Shown piece after piece: positions 35,721 to 48,079 of a stretch of 64,000 nucleotides of DNA; positions within the stretch are counted from its first letter, which is position 1, and each line of letters begins with the position of its first letter. Origin of the DNA: Aquatica leii (lineage: Eukaryota > Arthropoda > Insecta > Coleoptera > Lampyridae); the NCBI GenBank assembly GCA_035610365.1, contig CM069432.1, forward strand, positions 180,529,027-180,593,026, read 5' to 3'. Made by a program: the position numbers and the translations under genes. A model generated the notes under the pieces. It was not told the DNA's origin. It made no database searches and worked only from the letters and a program-made list of their open reading frames with translations.

Positions 35721-38103
35721 TGCATAGTTCGACAAGATTTTTTCTTAAATATTTTTTTTTGTAAACATCCCTATTGTGTTTTACGATGTAAATAAGTAAT
35801 TTTTCGAATTACTTTTAAAAATATGTAAATGTTTTCATTTATTTGGTAATGCCATAACTAATCTTTTAGAAAAGTAAATGTGTAATTACAATTAATTTTA
35901 ATAATAATATAGTCCTTTTTTTAAATAACCTCAAACTATACACGGGTAACCTATAAATAATTTGAATTTCCCACCAAAACACTTTTTATTTTGAGTGTAC
36001 CTTTATAATTAAAGTGACACCAGCAACGCCTTTCTAGGGATTATAGTTAACAAGAACGTCTTGTTTGTCGAAACAAATATGAATTTAAAATTAATATCAG
36101 TAGCCAAATTCGATTGTAATATATTACATAAATATGTTAACGGTAAAAATTTTCAGTATGAACCTTACAATTCAACTTTTCTTTTTTTTAAATTTAATAT
36201 TTTCAGTTCTTTGAACTGACTAACACCAAGAGCTTTAGAAACACGTTCTGTCCTAGGTAATAATATAATTGACGAATAACGTAGATTTATTATCCATTAA
36301 TTAAATTAAATTGAATATAAGCTTTTGGCTTTGACCGTGCTATACCATAAAACAGATACAATTTAAAAATTAATTTGTATTAAAATATCGTCTCTAACAG
36401 TAAACATACGTATGTACTTATAATTAAGTCGTGTATATATGTAATAATTTTTGGAATGTACTTATTTAAAAAAAAAATAAATAATTGCACAAAAAATCGT
36501 GGCATTAAAAAACTTAAGTATACTTACGGTACTGTAGTCTAATCGCGACGAAAGACGCAGTATTATGCATAAATGTGTTCTTGCGTTGATTCTCTTTTTG
36601 TTTGTTATCTACTATACTACTACTACAAATTATCTTTAAACTTTGGCTTGTGTATACTTTGTTAATGACTAAACTTTTGTCTCTTAAATTTTTTTCTAAC
36701 TGTTTAAATTTAACAATATTTATATATATATTATTTCAAGCATACACACATATTGGGTAGTTATTGTTTAGCCAGAAACAGTTTGAGATTTGATAGTTGT
36801 TGAGTGAGTTGCATCACAATATATTAAAAAAAACTCACCTCCTAATATATAACAAAATAACATAAACAATGATATACAAATATTTAACTTTGTTAAAAAT
36901 TACGAAGAATTAAATGATAAGTAGTTGGATAAATATGTATCTTTCTCGACTGCGTCTTGAGTAACAAACTTTAATCATGCTGTTTGTATAAAAACTTTAA
37001 GGTGTTTAAGGATACTCATAGAAATGGTATTTTTTAAGATAGGTCTTAAATCTTTAAGTTTAAAATATTATTTTCTTATTCTAAATTTGTTGGCGAATAA
37101 AATTACACATGCATTGAATTGAAAATGCTTTTAGAAAGAGATATACTATAGACATAAAATTATATTAGGATTTAATTTCTCTTTCTGGTTATAACTTTAA
37201 GCACTATTTATTTATAGATTAGTACATGCAAATGCAATGTACAGTGCAGAAACATGCAGAACTGTAAAATTATATCTGCACACATGTAGTAATACTTGAC
37301 AACAAAGCAAAATTAAATAAAAACATATGTATTTGACTAAAGGTATAGCGACTATAAAGAACGTTGTAATAGTAAATGAAAAAAAAAGTTAACTTTATAG
37401 TGAAGAAATGTAAGTTTTGTTTTTTTATTGGTTGATGGACCTTGACTGGAAAATTCATATTACATTTTCATGACAATATGTTTATCTGACGTTTTTTATT
37501 TATTCTGTACTACTTAATAACGTTTTTATGTACAAAGTGCGTAACAACTTTGGTATTAAAAAATGTGTAAAATCCAAAAAAAAAGACTAATTTAAATACA
37601 AAATATTAGTAATACATAGATGTGTATTTTGTAAACACAATATAAACAGTGATTGATCATAGACTAATGTCATAAACAAACATAAGTAGAATAAAAACTC
37701 GAATTAAGATATTTAAGACATGTAAAACTCAAAATTTAGCTCACACAAGTATGTTACATTTGCCTATCTTTAAATGTTTTTTAATTGAGAAATCGTATAA
37801 TGGTTTTGTATAGTAGGCACGGTACACAATACTAGCCAGAGTTCTAACGGCAACAAAAAAGTCTTCCTCAGACGGGTATTTCTACAGCACCAAAATAATG
37901 TTTAGTCACTATCCAATAATAATAATGTACTCTTAGTTTAGGCTTAGTCTAGGTTTTATTCACGATTTGATCACACTAGTCAAAACAAGTTCACTTCTTT
38001 ACTCCATCTCTAATTAACTTTATTATGAAATGACAAAGTTTTAAGTTATGTGATTTGTGATTATACAATATATCTTATCTATGGTTCTAAACAAAGATTT
38101 TTA
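35721..38103. other. AT-rich DNA without a recognised gene
   Basis: No recognisable coding sequence or repeat boundary. Confidence 0.4.
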
Positions 38104-38110
38104 CCCGTAC

Positions 38111-38760
38111 CACATAATAACAACCATAAGGGACACTTCTGTCGGCACCTTTGATATTACAGTCCGGAAAATGAGTGACCTTCGGCCATTTTGAAAATAG
38201 TGTTGTAGCGCCAGATTTAATTTCTTTTAGTAGAATGCCTTTTTTTAGACAACAAATCGATTGTTTTAACTAACTTAGTAATTCAAATGACTTTATCATC
38301 TTAATTATTGTTTGTTATGTATTTAAAAAAATTCTGACGGTTTAACAAATGCTTAAACTACAATTTTCTTATCGGAAAAGAATGCTGTGGTATTTAGTCT
38401 ATTCTGTATTATTGGTATTATTTATGTTTTTAACTGATTACACCGTGCAGCTAACAATACGAGTTCTAACATAAATATAAATTGAGTAATGACGTTATTT
38501 TTGTTACTATAATTTTCAACAAACGAAATTGTTTATCATAAGCATAATTATTTGTATTGCACTCAAGTACTGCATTTGTAAATCCTTGACGTTTATTTAT
38601 CATAAAAGATGTAAATACAAAAGAATTTCAAATATAACCTAATTTGTCAGAAACAATAGATTCACGACCGCCATATTCTTATGTGTGCAAACTAGCACAT
38701 GCGCTCTCAATTTTTTTGCGCGGGAAAGTACTGAGTGTCCTTAATGGTTGTTATTATGTG
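38111..38760. mobile_element. 650-bp MITE with 7-bp target duplication
   Basis: Terminal inverted repeats of about 28 bp start CACATAATAACAACCAT and continue to ggacact on both sides. The element is flanked by exact 7-bp repeats cccgtac at 38104-38110 and 38761-38767. It has no coding capacity. The duplication length does not fit the common 2, 3, 8 or 9 bp classes, so the superfamily is unknown, unless an 8-bp duplication has suffered one change. Confidence 0.8.
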
Positions 38761-38767
38761 CCCGTAC

Positions 38768-40209
38768 TTAGTACCTGACAAATGTAATCAAAGTGAAACC
38801 AAAATACAATTTATGTAGAAAAAACCATTAACAAAAAAATCATACTTGAATTTTCATTTAGTCTTCACTTTCTGGTTATTCTACAATGCTCAATTTATAT
38901 TTCACTTTTTATGTACAGCAAATTTGGAATGCAGTCTAGTAGCAGTAAACATCCTGGATTCTAATTTTTTTTAAACAAATGTTTATCATAAACATTTTAT
39001 TTCTTTTTTTTTAATAATGTTTGTGAATTTTAAATCATTTTTCAATGTATGTACGAACTGTGACAAACTTCGTTAATAATAATAATAATTTAATTCATTA
39101 ATATACTTGACGTCAATATGTTCTTTTGGGTGATTGTATATTTAAATGTATGTTTTATTTATTAATTATTCCCTATTTAAATATTTTAAACTACGGTACG
39201 TGTCTTTATAAATATTTTGAACAAATTGCAATTCCGATTTCGGTTTCAGTATAATAATAACAGTTTCAGTCCGATCTAGGTCTCTTATTATCAAAAATTT
39301 TATCCAAATTCAAATTTTATGCAGTGGTTGTGCTGTTTTATTATTTTTTATATAACCTAACGTTTGTATTTGGAGTTCCACTTCGATTAATAAAAATATA
39401 GTTTGTTTTTCTTAAATTTTGTTATTATTGGTTTTTGTATTTGAAACATTAACAAACATGTGGTTAAAAACTTGTTTTTATATTTCTACTAAGCAAACGC
39501 TTTCTTGACCAAAGCGTTTTATTACGAGTTTTCTATCTAACATAAATTGATAATGTTAAACTTGATAAAGTTAAAGTTGAAATAAGGAGTTTTTTATATG
39601 GCATGTTTGTCAATTTAAAATGAGAGTGAATAAAATATGTGTGAACTAAGAAGAAGCTAGGGTGTTCAGTGCATACATAAAACAAGAGGTGCTTTTAGAT
39701 GGTTAAGAAATAATTGACGAGTTATTTGATTTGGACCAATCAGGTTAAACTAAATGGACTGTTTCAAAGGACAAGTTTGGTAGTTTGACACGGAGTTTGC
39801 TCAAATTTGTTATTACTGACGTCATTACAGCGGTTTGAGCAAACTAATTTGATAAACAGATTGATAGTGTGACTTCGTGTCGTAAAATACTAAGTTGTTC
39901 GTTCATAGTTGTTTTAAGTTTTGATAAATTATACAAAAACGATTAGTAATTTTTGATACTTTGTCTGAAAAGATGACTTTTACTTGTTAAAAAAAAGAAT
40001 CAAAACATCATTATTAAAGTAAACGCATTCAGAATGGTTAATAAAGCTTATAAAAATGCAAAATTTATTTAGTAATTTTAGGTAACACGCTAGAGTTGTC
40101 CCCAGACGCTATGTCACATTAATTATATTTATGCAATAATAGCATTAGATTTCTAAACGTCATAATAAACAGGTCAGAACTTTAAATAACTGTGATAGGT
40201 ACAAAATGC
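38768..40209. other. AT-rich DNA without a recognised gene
   Basis: Apart from a small hairpin at about 39793-39845 (gtttgctcaaa ... tttgagcaaac), nothing is recognised. Confidence 0.4.
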
Positions 40210-40480
40210 TAATGGCGGTTTCTCTATTAGATCTTTTGATGAATCATCCTCTAAAAAAATAAAGTAGTTTTATCATTGATTTACTATTGCCAATATGTAT
40301 AACGTTTAAATTCTCAATAAAAACGTATGACATTCGAAAACAAGGAAACTTGCTAAAGAGCCATGAGTAATATTGTTCTTATGTATCGTATAGGATCCAA
40401 ATGGTAAATGATAGCTTCTATAGTCAAGAGTGAAACAAACATATTAGAGATTTATACCAGTTAGAAAACGAAATATTTCC
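40210..40480. repeat. Diverged partial copy of the hAT family at 47016 and 60213
   Basis: taatggcggtttctctattag followed by gatgaatcatcctctaaaa parallels the start of the 47016 element (cagtggcggcttctctatta). Further on, aaatgatagcttctatagtc and aagagtgaaaca match its interior (aaatgatagttattgtagtc). The far end was not found. Confidence 0.55.
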
Positions 40481-43400
40481 TTCAAATGATTTATATTTTA
40501 CTCTTATAGAGTCAATGCTACTAATTTAAAACAAAAGAAAATTCGGTTACATGAAATATAAAATAAATTATGCTGCTTTATCTTAAAAAGATTGTAAACC
40601 GTAATAATCATTTTCCCTATTCCAAAAATAGATAAATGAACTTTAAATCTAATATATTTTATTAAGTAAGAGTTAACTTAGTAGATTTTATCTTAAATTT
40701 AGGGGGAAAGACGTGTAGAATGAGACTTTTTTAGGATGCTAATATTGTTAGAGTATATTTCAAGGGTATTATTAAACTGTCTATCACAGCACATTAAACA
40801 AAAAAACGGAGGATTTTTAATAATACAAGTTTTTGTTATTGTTGATACCTATATTCAAATCGTTATCTTTATATATGCTAGGCATGCTTAAGAATTTTGA
40901 GTTGTTGGCGTTAATTTGCAAATTATAACAGAAACAAAAAAGTTATACCTAAGTTTAATTAAAATAAAACTACCACGAATAAATGTTTTCGTTTATTAGT
41001 TGCGGTTCGATAAACAATTTTTGATGTTGCGTTTATTGTGAGTTTCATTAAATCTCAACCGCAAAATATTATTTTTGGGTTTCATTTGACGATATTATTA
41101 TAAACAATTATTTTTACAAATTTAATAACTTACGTTTTTGTCTATAATTAAAAAAAAACAGTTTTAAAAACATACAAAAACAATAAATAACGGACTAAAT
41201 ATTTTATTCTTAAAAACATTATTTATTGTTTAAATAATAATGCTTAAATGTGATAAATGTGTTTTCTTTAAATTAAATTTTGTTAACTCAAGGATTGGGA
41301 AAATGTTTAAGCATGTATTTATTAGATATTTAAAAAATAAGTTGTTTATTGAAAAATTTAAAACAAGATGAATACTTAATATACGACAAAGGTCGTAAAT
41401 TAATTGTTTAATAAATAAAATCATAATTTTATAGCGGTTTTTACAATTAATTTGTGGTAGTTATTTCTTAATGTTGGTTAATTGTAATACTAATTAAAAA
41501 AACAATATTGTAACACTGTTTGTAACTTAAAAACAGTTTTTAATTTACATTTGATTTTGTTCCTTGTAATGTAAATAATTAATTTGACTACCTGTCATTT
41601 ATATTTATATATGCTTTTAGCATTTATATTAAAGTATGCAAATATTTTAAATAATAATTCGAACTTTAAACTGTTATAGTTTTATAATGACATTCACACG
41701 TATTAAACTTTTATTGAAATTTTATGCTTAGAAAATAGTATATTGCTATAACATCAGCTTGAAACAATTTTTCAATTGTGTTGTTTTTACACAAGTAAAA
41801 ATTAACTGGGTTTTATAAAGATTATTGTACTAAAAGCTTGCTGTTATGTTGTTTTAAACAAATAAATTACAATTAAAATATCGACCAAAGGTTGATTACT
41901 AATATGCTGATTTTCTTGTATTTATATGCATGTTATAATATTAAATAGAGTTTTCTTCAACATTAGAAAAATGTAGCTAAAGTAAATTTTTGCTATGCTA
42001 TTTTTTTTAAATTATGTATTTATTATTATAATAAAAAAATATCTTTATACTAGTTTCACATATTTATCAAAAAACTGTTTACCTAAATGTATTTAATATG
42101 TTCATATTCATAAAAATCAATAAAATTGCATATTATTTGTTATGAGAAAAATAGTTTCTTAAAAAAGGAACTGTATTTTGTTTTGCTCTCAACAAGCATT
42201 CTACATACATATGCATATATAACTTCCAAATCTCTCATTAATATTATAAAATAGTCGTAAGTTCTCAGTAGAAGATTGTAATTTATTGAATAATGACCGA
42301 TTGCAGTAACCCAGATCAAATAAGAGATCAAATGATTCAGGATCAAAATTAATTTGGTACTAAACTTTAGTTTCATTACATAAACGTTTTTTTAGATACG
42401 TATTTCGTACGGTAAAACAGTGAAATGCGGTAAGTATTAAATTGAAAGAATTTAAATTTAAAATAGAAAAGAACTACAAAAGCAAAAATTATAGCGACAA
42501 AGAGGAATTAAATCTTCTGAAAATAGTAGATACATAAGTAATAATCTTTTTGTATATACTGTTAATTATTTACAATCAAATTCAGTTTTAACTTCGAAAA
42601 GAATGGAATATTCTAGATTCCGATAACGTAAGAATATAAAAAATATTTGAAGAAAGAACGAGTTTAGTTTTCAAATCGTGTTTAGTGAGAAGTGAGAATA
42701 TAAATTAATTGTAAGTCGTTCTTAAATATCGTTAGATGAAATTAGTTACTGATAACATTATTGTTATGTATCTTCACACTCTATCTGTACTCTGTCTACA
42801 AGGAATGTATTATTTACACTGGATTCCGATTCCTAATGTAATATAACGTTTACATTCTGCTCGATTGTGCGTTGCTTCCGTCGTTGCCAATATGCATAAA
42901 CTCATTTCGTACTCGTTTGTAACGCTTGCGTTGTGCAACCTCTCGTTTTGAAAATAATTTTAGACGCTTTATCGACGCTGTTTTATCATTACTTTGTTGC
43001 AAAGTTTCTCGCTTTCGATGCCGATACAGCCGACTGCTTTTAGCAATTCTGATTACACTGGACTTTTATACGTCCCGAGGGCGCTAAAATGCAATAATAA
43101 AAATTGTAAAATTAAAAAACCAAACAAATAAACGATGTATTCATGTACTTTTTTTGTTTATAATTATGTTTGGTTAATTTGGATACAAGTATTAAAAAAA
43201 CTCTAAATAAATAAGTAAGTAATTGACTAATGCATTTGATTTTTGCTTAACTTAATGCTTAAAAGACTTGTTAACTGTTTACCAACTAGCGCACCCTCAA
43301 CAATCGTAATTACATTAGACGCTGTAACCACTGCATCCTCACAGACATTTACAATTTCAGTGTGTACTAATATACGAAACTTAAAAATTGTAAAGTTTAA

Positions 43401-43615
43401 GAAGGAAAACAAAGGTAATATGTTCCAGTAAACATTTGACTCCAAGAGAAAGCAGTGACTAATTGACTAACGTTTGGACAACTAGCTATCGCGCTATTTG
43501 CACCAAATCTGCAAAGTTCATAAAGACTATTAGCAGTTGATACCATAGGGGTTCCGGAACGCGATCGCGCAAACGTAACAAACGGCTATAGCGCGCTTAT
43601 AGATAGCTGTTCGAA
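40481..43615. other. AT-rich DNA without a recognised gene
   Basis: Only short frames without recognisable domains. Positions 42599-42690 share a repeat with 50842-50935. Confidence 0.35.
42599..42690 (+). repeat. Dispersed repeat, copy 1
   Basis: Shares the block tattct(a/g)gattccgataacgtaagaat and following ~50 bp with 50842-50935. Too short to classify. Confidence 0.5.
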
Positions 43616-43738
43616 CTAGGGATGAAAAAAAGCGTATAATTTGGTTGTCTCGTACAAAAATCGTTTACACGTTTAGTGATTTTGTAAACGTTTATAGTAA
43701 TATAAACGGTTACACGTTTAAACGTTTTATCCTTAGTC
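43616..43738. repeat. Possible small hAT-like MITE
   Basis: ctagggatgaaaaaaagcg at the left and, on the other strand, ctaaggataaaacgtttaaa at the right form weak inverted ends around a block of aaacgttt-rich DNA. No target duplication is clear. Confidence 0.25.
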
Positions 43739-43939
43739 CGAATGCACTCTAACGTATTTGGCTATCTTGCTTATTGAGGAACAAGTGTAGTACTTACCTC
43801 TTTGTTTATTACTAACTACCACATCGTTACCCAAATATGTAGTGACAACACGCTTCATCTTTAACTACTGCTAATGCCAAACTACCACTAATTTACTACT
43901 GGCCCATCCCAAATACGTATCATGTGTTGACATTTTCTT

Positions 43940-44190
43940 GTTATTATTCCAGTTACGGTATTAGCTCCGCTAGCGCTTTTGCCACAAACACTGCAAAAAC
44001 GGTACAAGACAGAGGAAAGTTTTTGATTATAAGCATCACTAATATTAACCACTCTAAAGATGCAAGCTGCAATATCTTGCAAAACTTCAGTTTTGTTTGG
44101 GTTCACATACGGCAAAGACCAAGCTCTACTTCTTGTTTTTGTCTAAGCTTAAAATCGCTTATCATCATAAACAAAATAACCGTAAAAGCT
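43940..44190 (+). repeat. PLE terminal-repeat fragment, copy 3
   Basis: Matches the 3' part of PLE copy 2 (29770-29801 plus 31029-31160): accactct(g/a)aagatgcaa, cttgcaaaa, tttgtttgggttcac, and ctacttcttgttttt. No endonuclease or RT coding precedes it, so it is a terminal fragment. Confidence 0.65.
44054..44089 (+). ncRNA. Hammerhead-ribozyme-like motif in PLE fragment
   Basis: CTAAAGA is followed by a perfect 6-bp stem TGCAAG/CTTGCA with loop ctgcaatat, then AAAC and TTC. The layout is that of the minimal PLE hammerhead (CUGANGA, stem II, GAAAC, GUC). Core changes (A for G at the third position, A for G in GAAA) suggest loss of activity. Confidence 0.55.
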
Positions 44191-44211
44191 TAAGATTTTA
44201 TATAGAGTAAT

Positions 44212-44434
44212 GTTGCACATAAACATTTTTATAGAGAACAAAATTCACTATAAAAAAGTCCGCGGAAGGATACAATTACCTTTAATAGTTTAGAAGATAC
44301 AAGTGTGCAAAGTTGCACGAAAACGTTTTACATCATATTAAAATTCTGTAACTCTTAAACTATTAGATATAATTATACTCTCTTGCGGACTTTTTTTTAG
44401 TAATTTTGTGCTCTATAAATATGTTTATGTGCAA
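44212..44434. repeat. Snap-back MITE with ~85-bp arms
   Basis: The left arm ttgcacataaacatttttat continues with agag.acaaaatt, aaaaagtccgc and taatagttta. The right arm on the opposite strand is ttgcacataaacatatttat, agagcacaaaatt, aaaaaagtccgc, taatagttta. The arms cover most of the 223 bp. No coding, no clear target duplication. Confidence 0.75.
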
Positions 44435-44534
44435 TTTTAATTTATATTACACCGCGGATTAAATTCTGCAATTACTATAATTATTTGTCAGCACTGCTGT
44501 GTAAAATCAAAACTTATTATATTTTTAAAATATA

Positions 44535-46319
44535 CACTGTTAGAAATATATAGTAAAATTAACTGCAAATTTTAGTTCCCACAGGTCCACTCCATTTTTT
44601 TATTAAATCAGCAACATGCTATATAGTAAGTAACAACATTTTATAAGTTGTTATAATTAACTAAATACAAATGCAATATGAAATAAAAACAGATTACTTT
44701 ATACTTTTATTCTTAGTTGATAATAACACATAAGAATTGTAATTTTTACTTCTACTAGTGTTAACGTAACGAACTGTATCATAATTTCTACACTTCTTTT
44801 TTTAGTTTTAACAAACATAATTTGCAGTAGAAACGCAATTTAAACATTAATTTTACTTAAATCTTATGTTGCTTACGGATTCTTCAAAATGATATGTCAT
44901 TAAAGTATAGTTAAATTAATAAAACAACAATGTAATTTTAACACATAAGGAAATTAAATTTACAATTTATTATTGTTAGTTTTATTAGATTTCGTAGTGA
45001 ATTTATTCGAATTGAAATAAATATTTTCATTGGTAGGTAAACAAAATTAAAAACATCGTGCGATTCTAGTATATTTATTAATAATTCATAAAAACCATAA
45101 AGTACATACAAAAAAAATATATAATAACAAATTCATAGTATAATCGTTGTATAATATAGTTGTAATATATATGTGTTTAATCGTGTCGAAATAATCAGAA
45201 ATTTTAATAACATAAAGGCATACAAATACACAAAAAAAGAATTAAAAAATTCATTCATGCAACTGTTTGCCAATCTTGACAAATTAAATAGGGATTTTTA
45301 TTTATAATATAAATCTCATGTATTTTAGAAAACACAGGATATCCTATCCCATTATTTTTAGAAGTTATAAACATTTGTTTTTGAAACAAGTAACCTAATA
45401 AATGCACAGAGTTTGTCACCATTACATCTAATTTTGTTTCACTCGATTTAATTAAAATTATTTTAATAATCGATAGTATTTAGTTTGACTGATGTCAATG
45501 ATACCACATTTACCATATATCGGATTCGCACATATGTCTACATGAATCTAAAGTAGTCCATCTAATCTTCATTGAATTGAATTCGAACGTAAAATTTTTT
45601 TTGTGTAGCCGATGTGGAAGGTTGCGACTGATCGAATATGTGTTATCAACATTAAATTCTGTCTACAACAAAAAAAACATATTTCTGTCCGCTTAATTAA
45701 GTTCGATAGTTTTGCTCTTACCATCATTAATTTACAAACTCACAAACCACTGAAAGAATAGCCACACAAAGATATAACTTAGAACTAACTCAAGTAAGTC
45801 GCCTATACGCGTATGTATAACGTTATCTTCCTCAACGATAAGTAAGGATAATATTTCTTGTAAATTTTCATGGGAACCGATGCTTAATTGCAAAAAAGGT
45901 CACATACTGCTTAACTCACAATCTGTGAAGATTTTAACGGAATCGACAGAATTTAACTACACTTGGAAGTAAAATAATACAATCCAAATGTTAATTTACA
46001 TCAAATCAGATACATTTTACACTTTTATGTAGTCAAAATTATTTTTATTTGCATATGACGTAATACTAAATTTAGTTGATTTTAAATTTAAGCGACGATC
46101 ACTTTAACTTTTTGTAAACGTTATTTTTAAACTTATCAAATTAAAAAAGTGTTGATTGTATAATTTTTAATGTAAAATTGACTACTTTTGTTTTAACAAC
46201 TTAGAATAATTATGAAAATGCAAATTTAATAAAAAATTGTAGTTAATATTAACTAAAAATTAATGACACTTCAATTTTTGTTAAGAAAGAGTAGTTTTTA
46301 CAAAATATTTCTAACAGTG
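44535..46319. mobile_element. Candidate DNA element with CACTGTTAGAAATAT ends and TA target
   Basis: The left end is TA + CACTGTTAGAAATATATAG and the right end on the other strand is TA + CACTGTTAGAAATATTTTG. The inverted repeats share 15 exact bases, then gtaaaa. Length is 1785 bp. I found no readable transposase, so it is a decayed or non-autonomous copy. The TA target points to Tc1/mariner, but the ends alone do not prove it. Confidence 0.55.
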
Positions 46320-47015
46320 TAATACAAATCATAATGAATATCTTGTTTAATAATAATAAACAATGCATCAAAAAAATACAAAAAATGAAGTGAAATTGGA
46401 CACGACTGCCAGTTCCAGCTTTGTTTCATCTAAGCGTTTTATCGTTTCGTTACATGAACCTTTGAATCAAGCATCCTATAAGTGTTTTCAACACTGAAAA
46501 AATTTTTAGACTGGTGATACAGGTGCGTGGTAATCGAAACCCGTTGGTAAAACGTTGATATCGTGTAAATAAACATTTAATTAGTTCGCAATTTGCGTGG
46601 GTTTGTTTATAGAGTGTAATTATAACTGTTCTAGTTCGTTAAACTTGTGTATTTAATTTAATAATAAAGAATCGGTCGTTATTAAAATTCAGTGCTAAAA
46701 AGTAAAATTAGTGAAAGAACAATGATGACAAAAAAACTTTGTGTTTTAAAAGTCGCTGATTTAAAAAGAGCACTAGAAGAACGTAATGTAAAAATAAGTG
46801 GTACTAAAGTTATGTTACAACAACGACTTTCCAAAAACTGGAAAGAGAACGGAATAGACGGTCGTTCGTATTTGTTTGAAATTCTGGAAGTAATAGATGT
46901 TGGTAGCTTTATTAGAAATATTAAAGAAAATTCTAAAAAGTGAAAGTAAATTTAGAAACTTTAGAGAAAAAATACAAACAAGTATTGAACATAGAATAAA
47001 ATCTATCAAAGAACA

Positions 47016-47952
47016 CAGTGGCGGCTTCTCTATTAGGTCACTCGGACAATGACCCTCCAAAATGAATTAGAAAATTATTTTATTTACTTTAAAATTACAA
47101 AAACTCGCGTTTAAATCAAATTATCAGCGTTTGAATTTCAATTTTCATTGTAAGCGCAACATGCGAAAGCTTACGATTTTACCCGAGGCTGTTTTGTTTT
47201 ATAGTCCCTGTGTATTATATCGTATTATATAATGCAGCCGAATCGTAAATGATAGTTATTGTAGTCAAGAGTGCAACACGCATAATACAATCTCATGCGA
47301 ATTAGAAAAAGACAACTAAATGGTTTCTGCGGTTGTCAGCCGAGTCCCATTTCGCGTACTCAATGCAATGCTTACGTCATTTATTATTATCTCCCCAATA
47401 CGTGTTTGTAAAACAAAAATGCTGGAATGCACATTTTTTATCTCATAGGACAAACTTTGCATTCGATTTTTAGTTGTTTGATAATATTCGTTTGTAACCA
47501 ATGTCAATGACACAAGTTAAAAGAAAATTAATTATGTTTAAGTACATATTACCGTTTTTGTTTGATAAAAAAATTAATCGCTAATAATAGTTTAAATTTT
47601 GAAAGACGTTTAGAATTTAAAACTAATGGTCGTCCTCGGCCTTTACTTGAAATTCGACAAACAAGTAAACATAAAAATAAAGAAGTACACCGTAATTTTA
47701 AAGAATCTATGTACGATTTATGAGAATAGATTTGTTAATGTAAAGAAACATGGAAAAATCTTTAATTGAAAACATTGTAAATTTTAATGAACTTGTTATT
47801 GATCATTTTGCTAATTCTAAAGATATACGAATAGATCTTAAATATATATCGCTTTAATGCAAAAAAGTTTTTTTTTTACTTTTTGTGATAATTGCGTTTT
47901 TTTGAATATTTTAAAACGACCCTCTGGTGTGATTGACCACCAGCCGCCCTTG
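47016..47952 (+). mobile_element. hAT element copy 1 with 8-bp duplication
   Basis: It begins CAGTGGCGG and ends ccgcccttg (one or two changes from the reverse). It is flanked by exact aaagaaca at 47008-47015 and 47953-47960. Nearly the whole 937 bp matches, in reverse orientation, the copy at 60213-61159. The interior carries the start of a hAT transposase with a TTF-type zinc finger, more readable in the other copy. It interrupts the SAP-domain ORF. Confidence 0.9.
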
Positions 47953-48079
47953 AAAGAACACCAGATTACGATTGTTATCAAAGAAACGCATGTACGTAAT
48001 TTAAATTTAAAAAAAGATATATGCAATAAATTAAAAAATGAATTACGCGAAACAATGTATATTGCTCCTCCAACTATTA

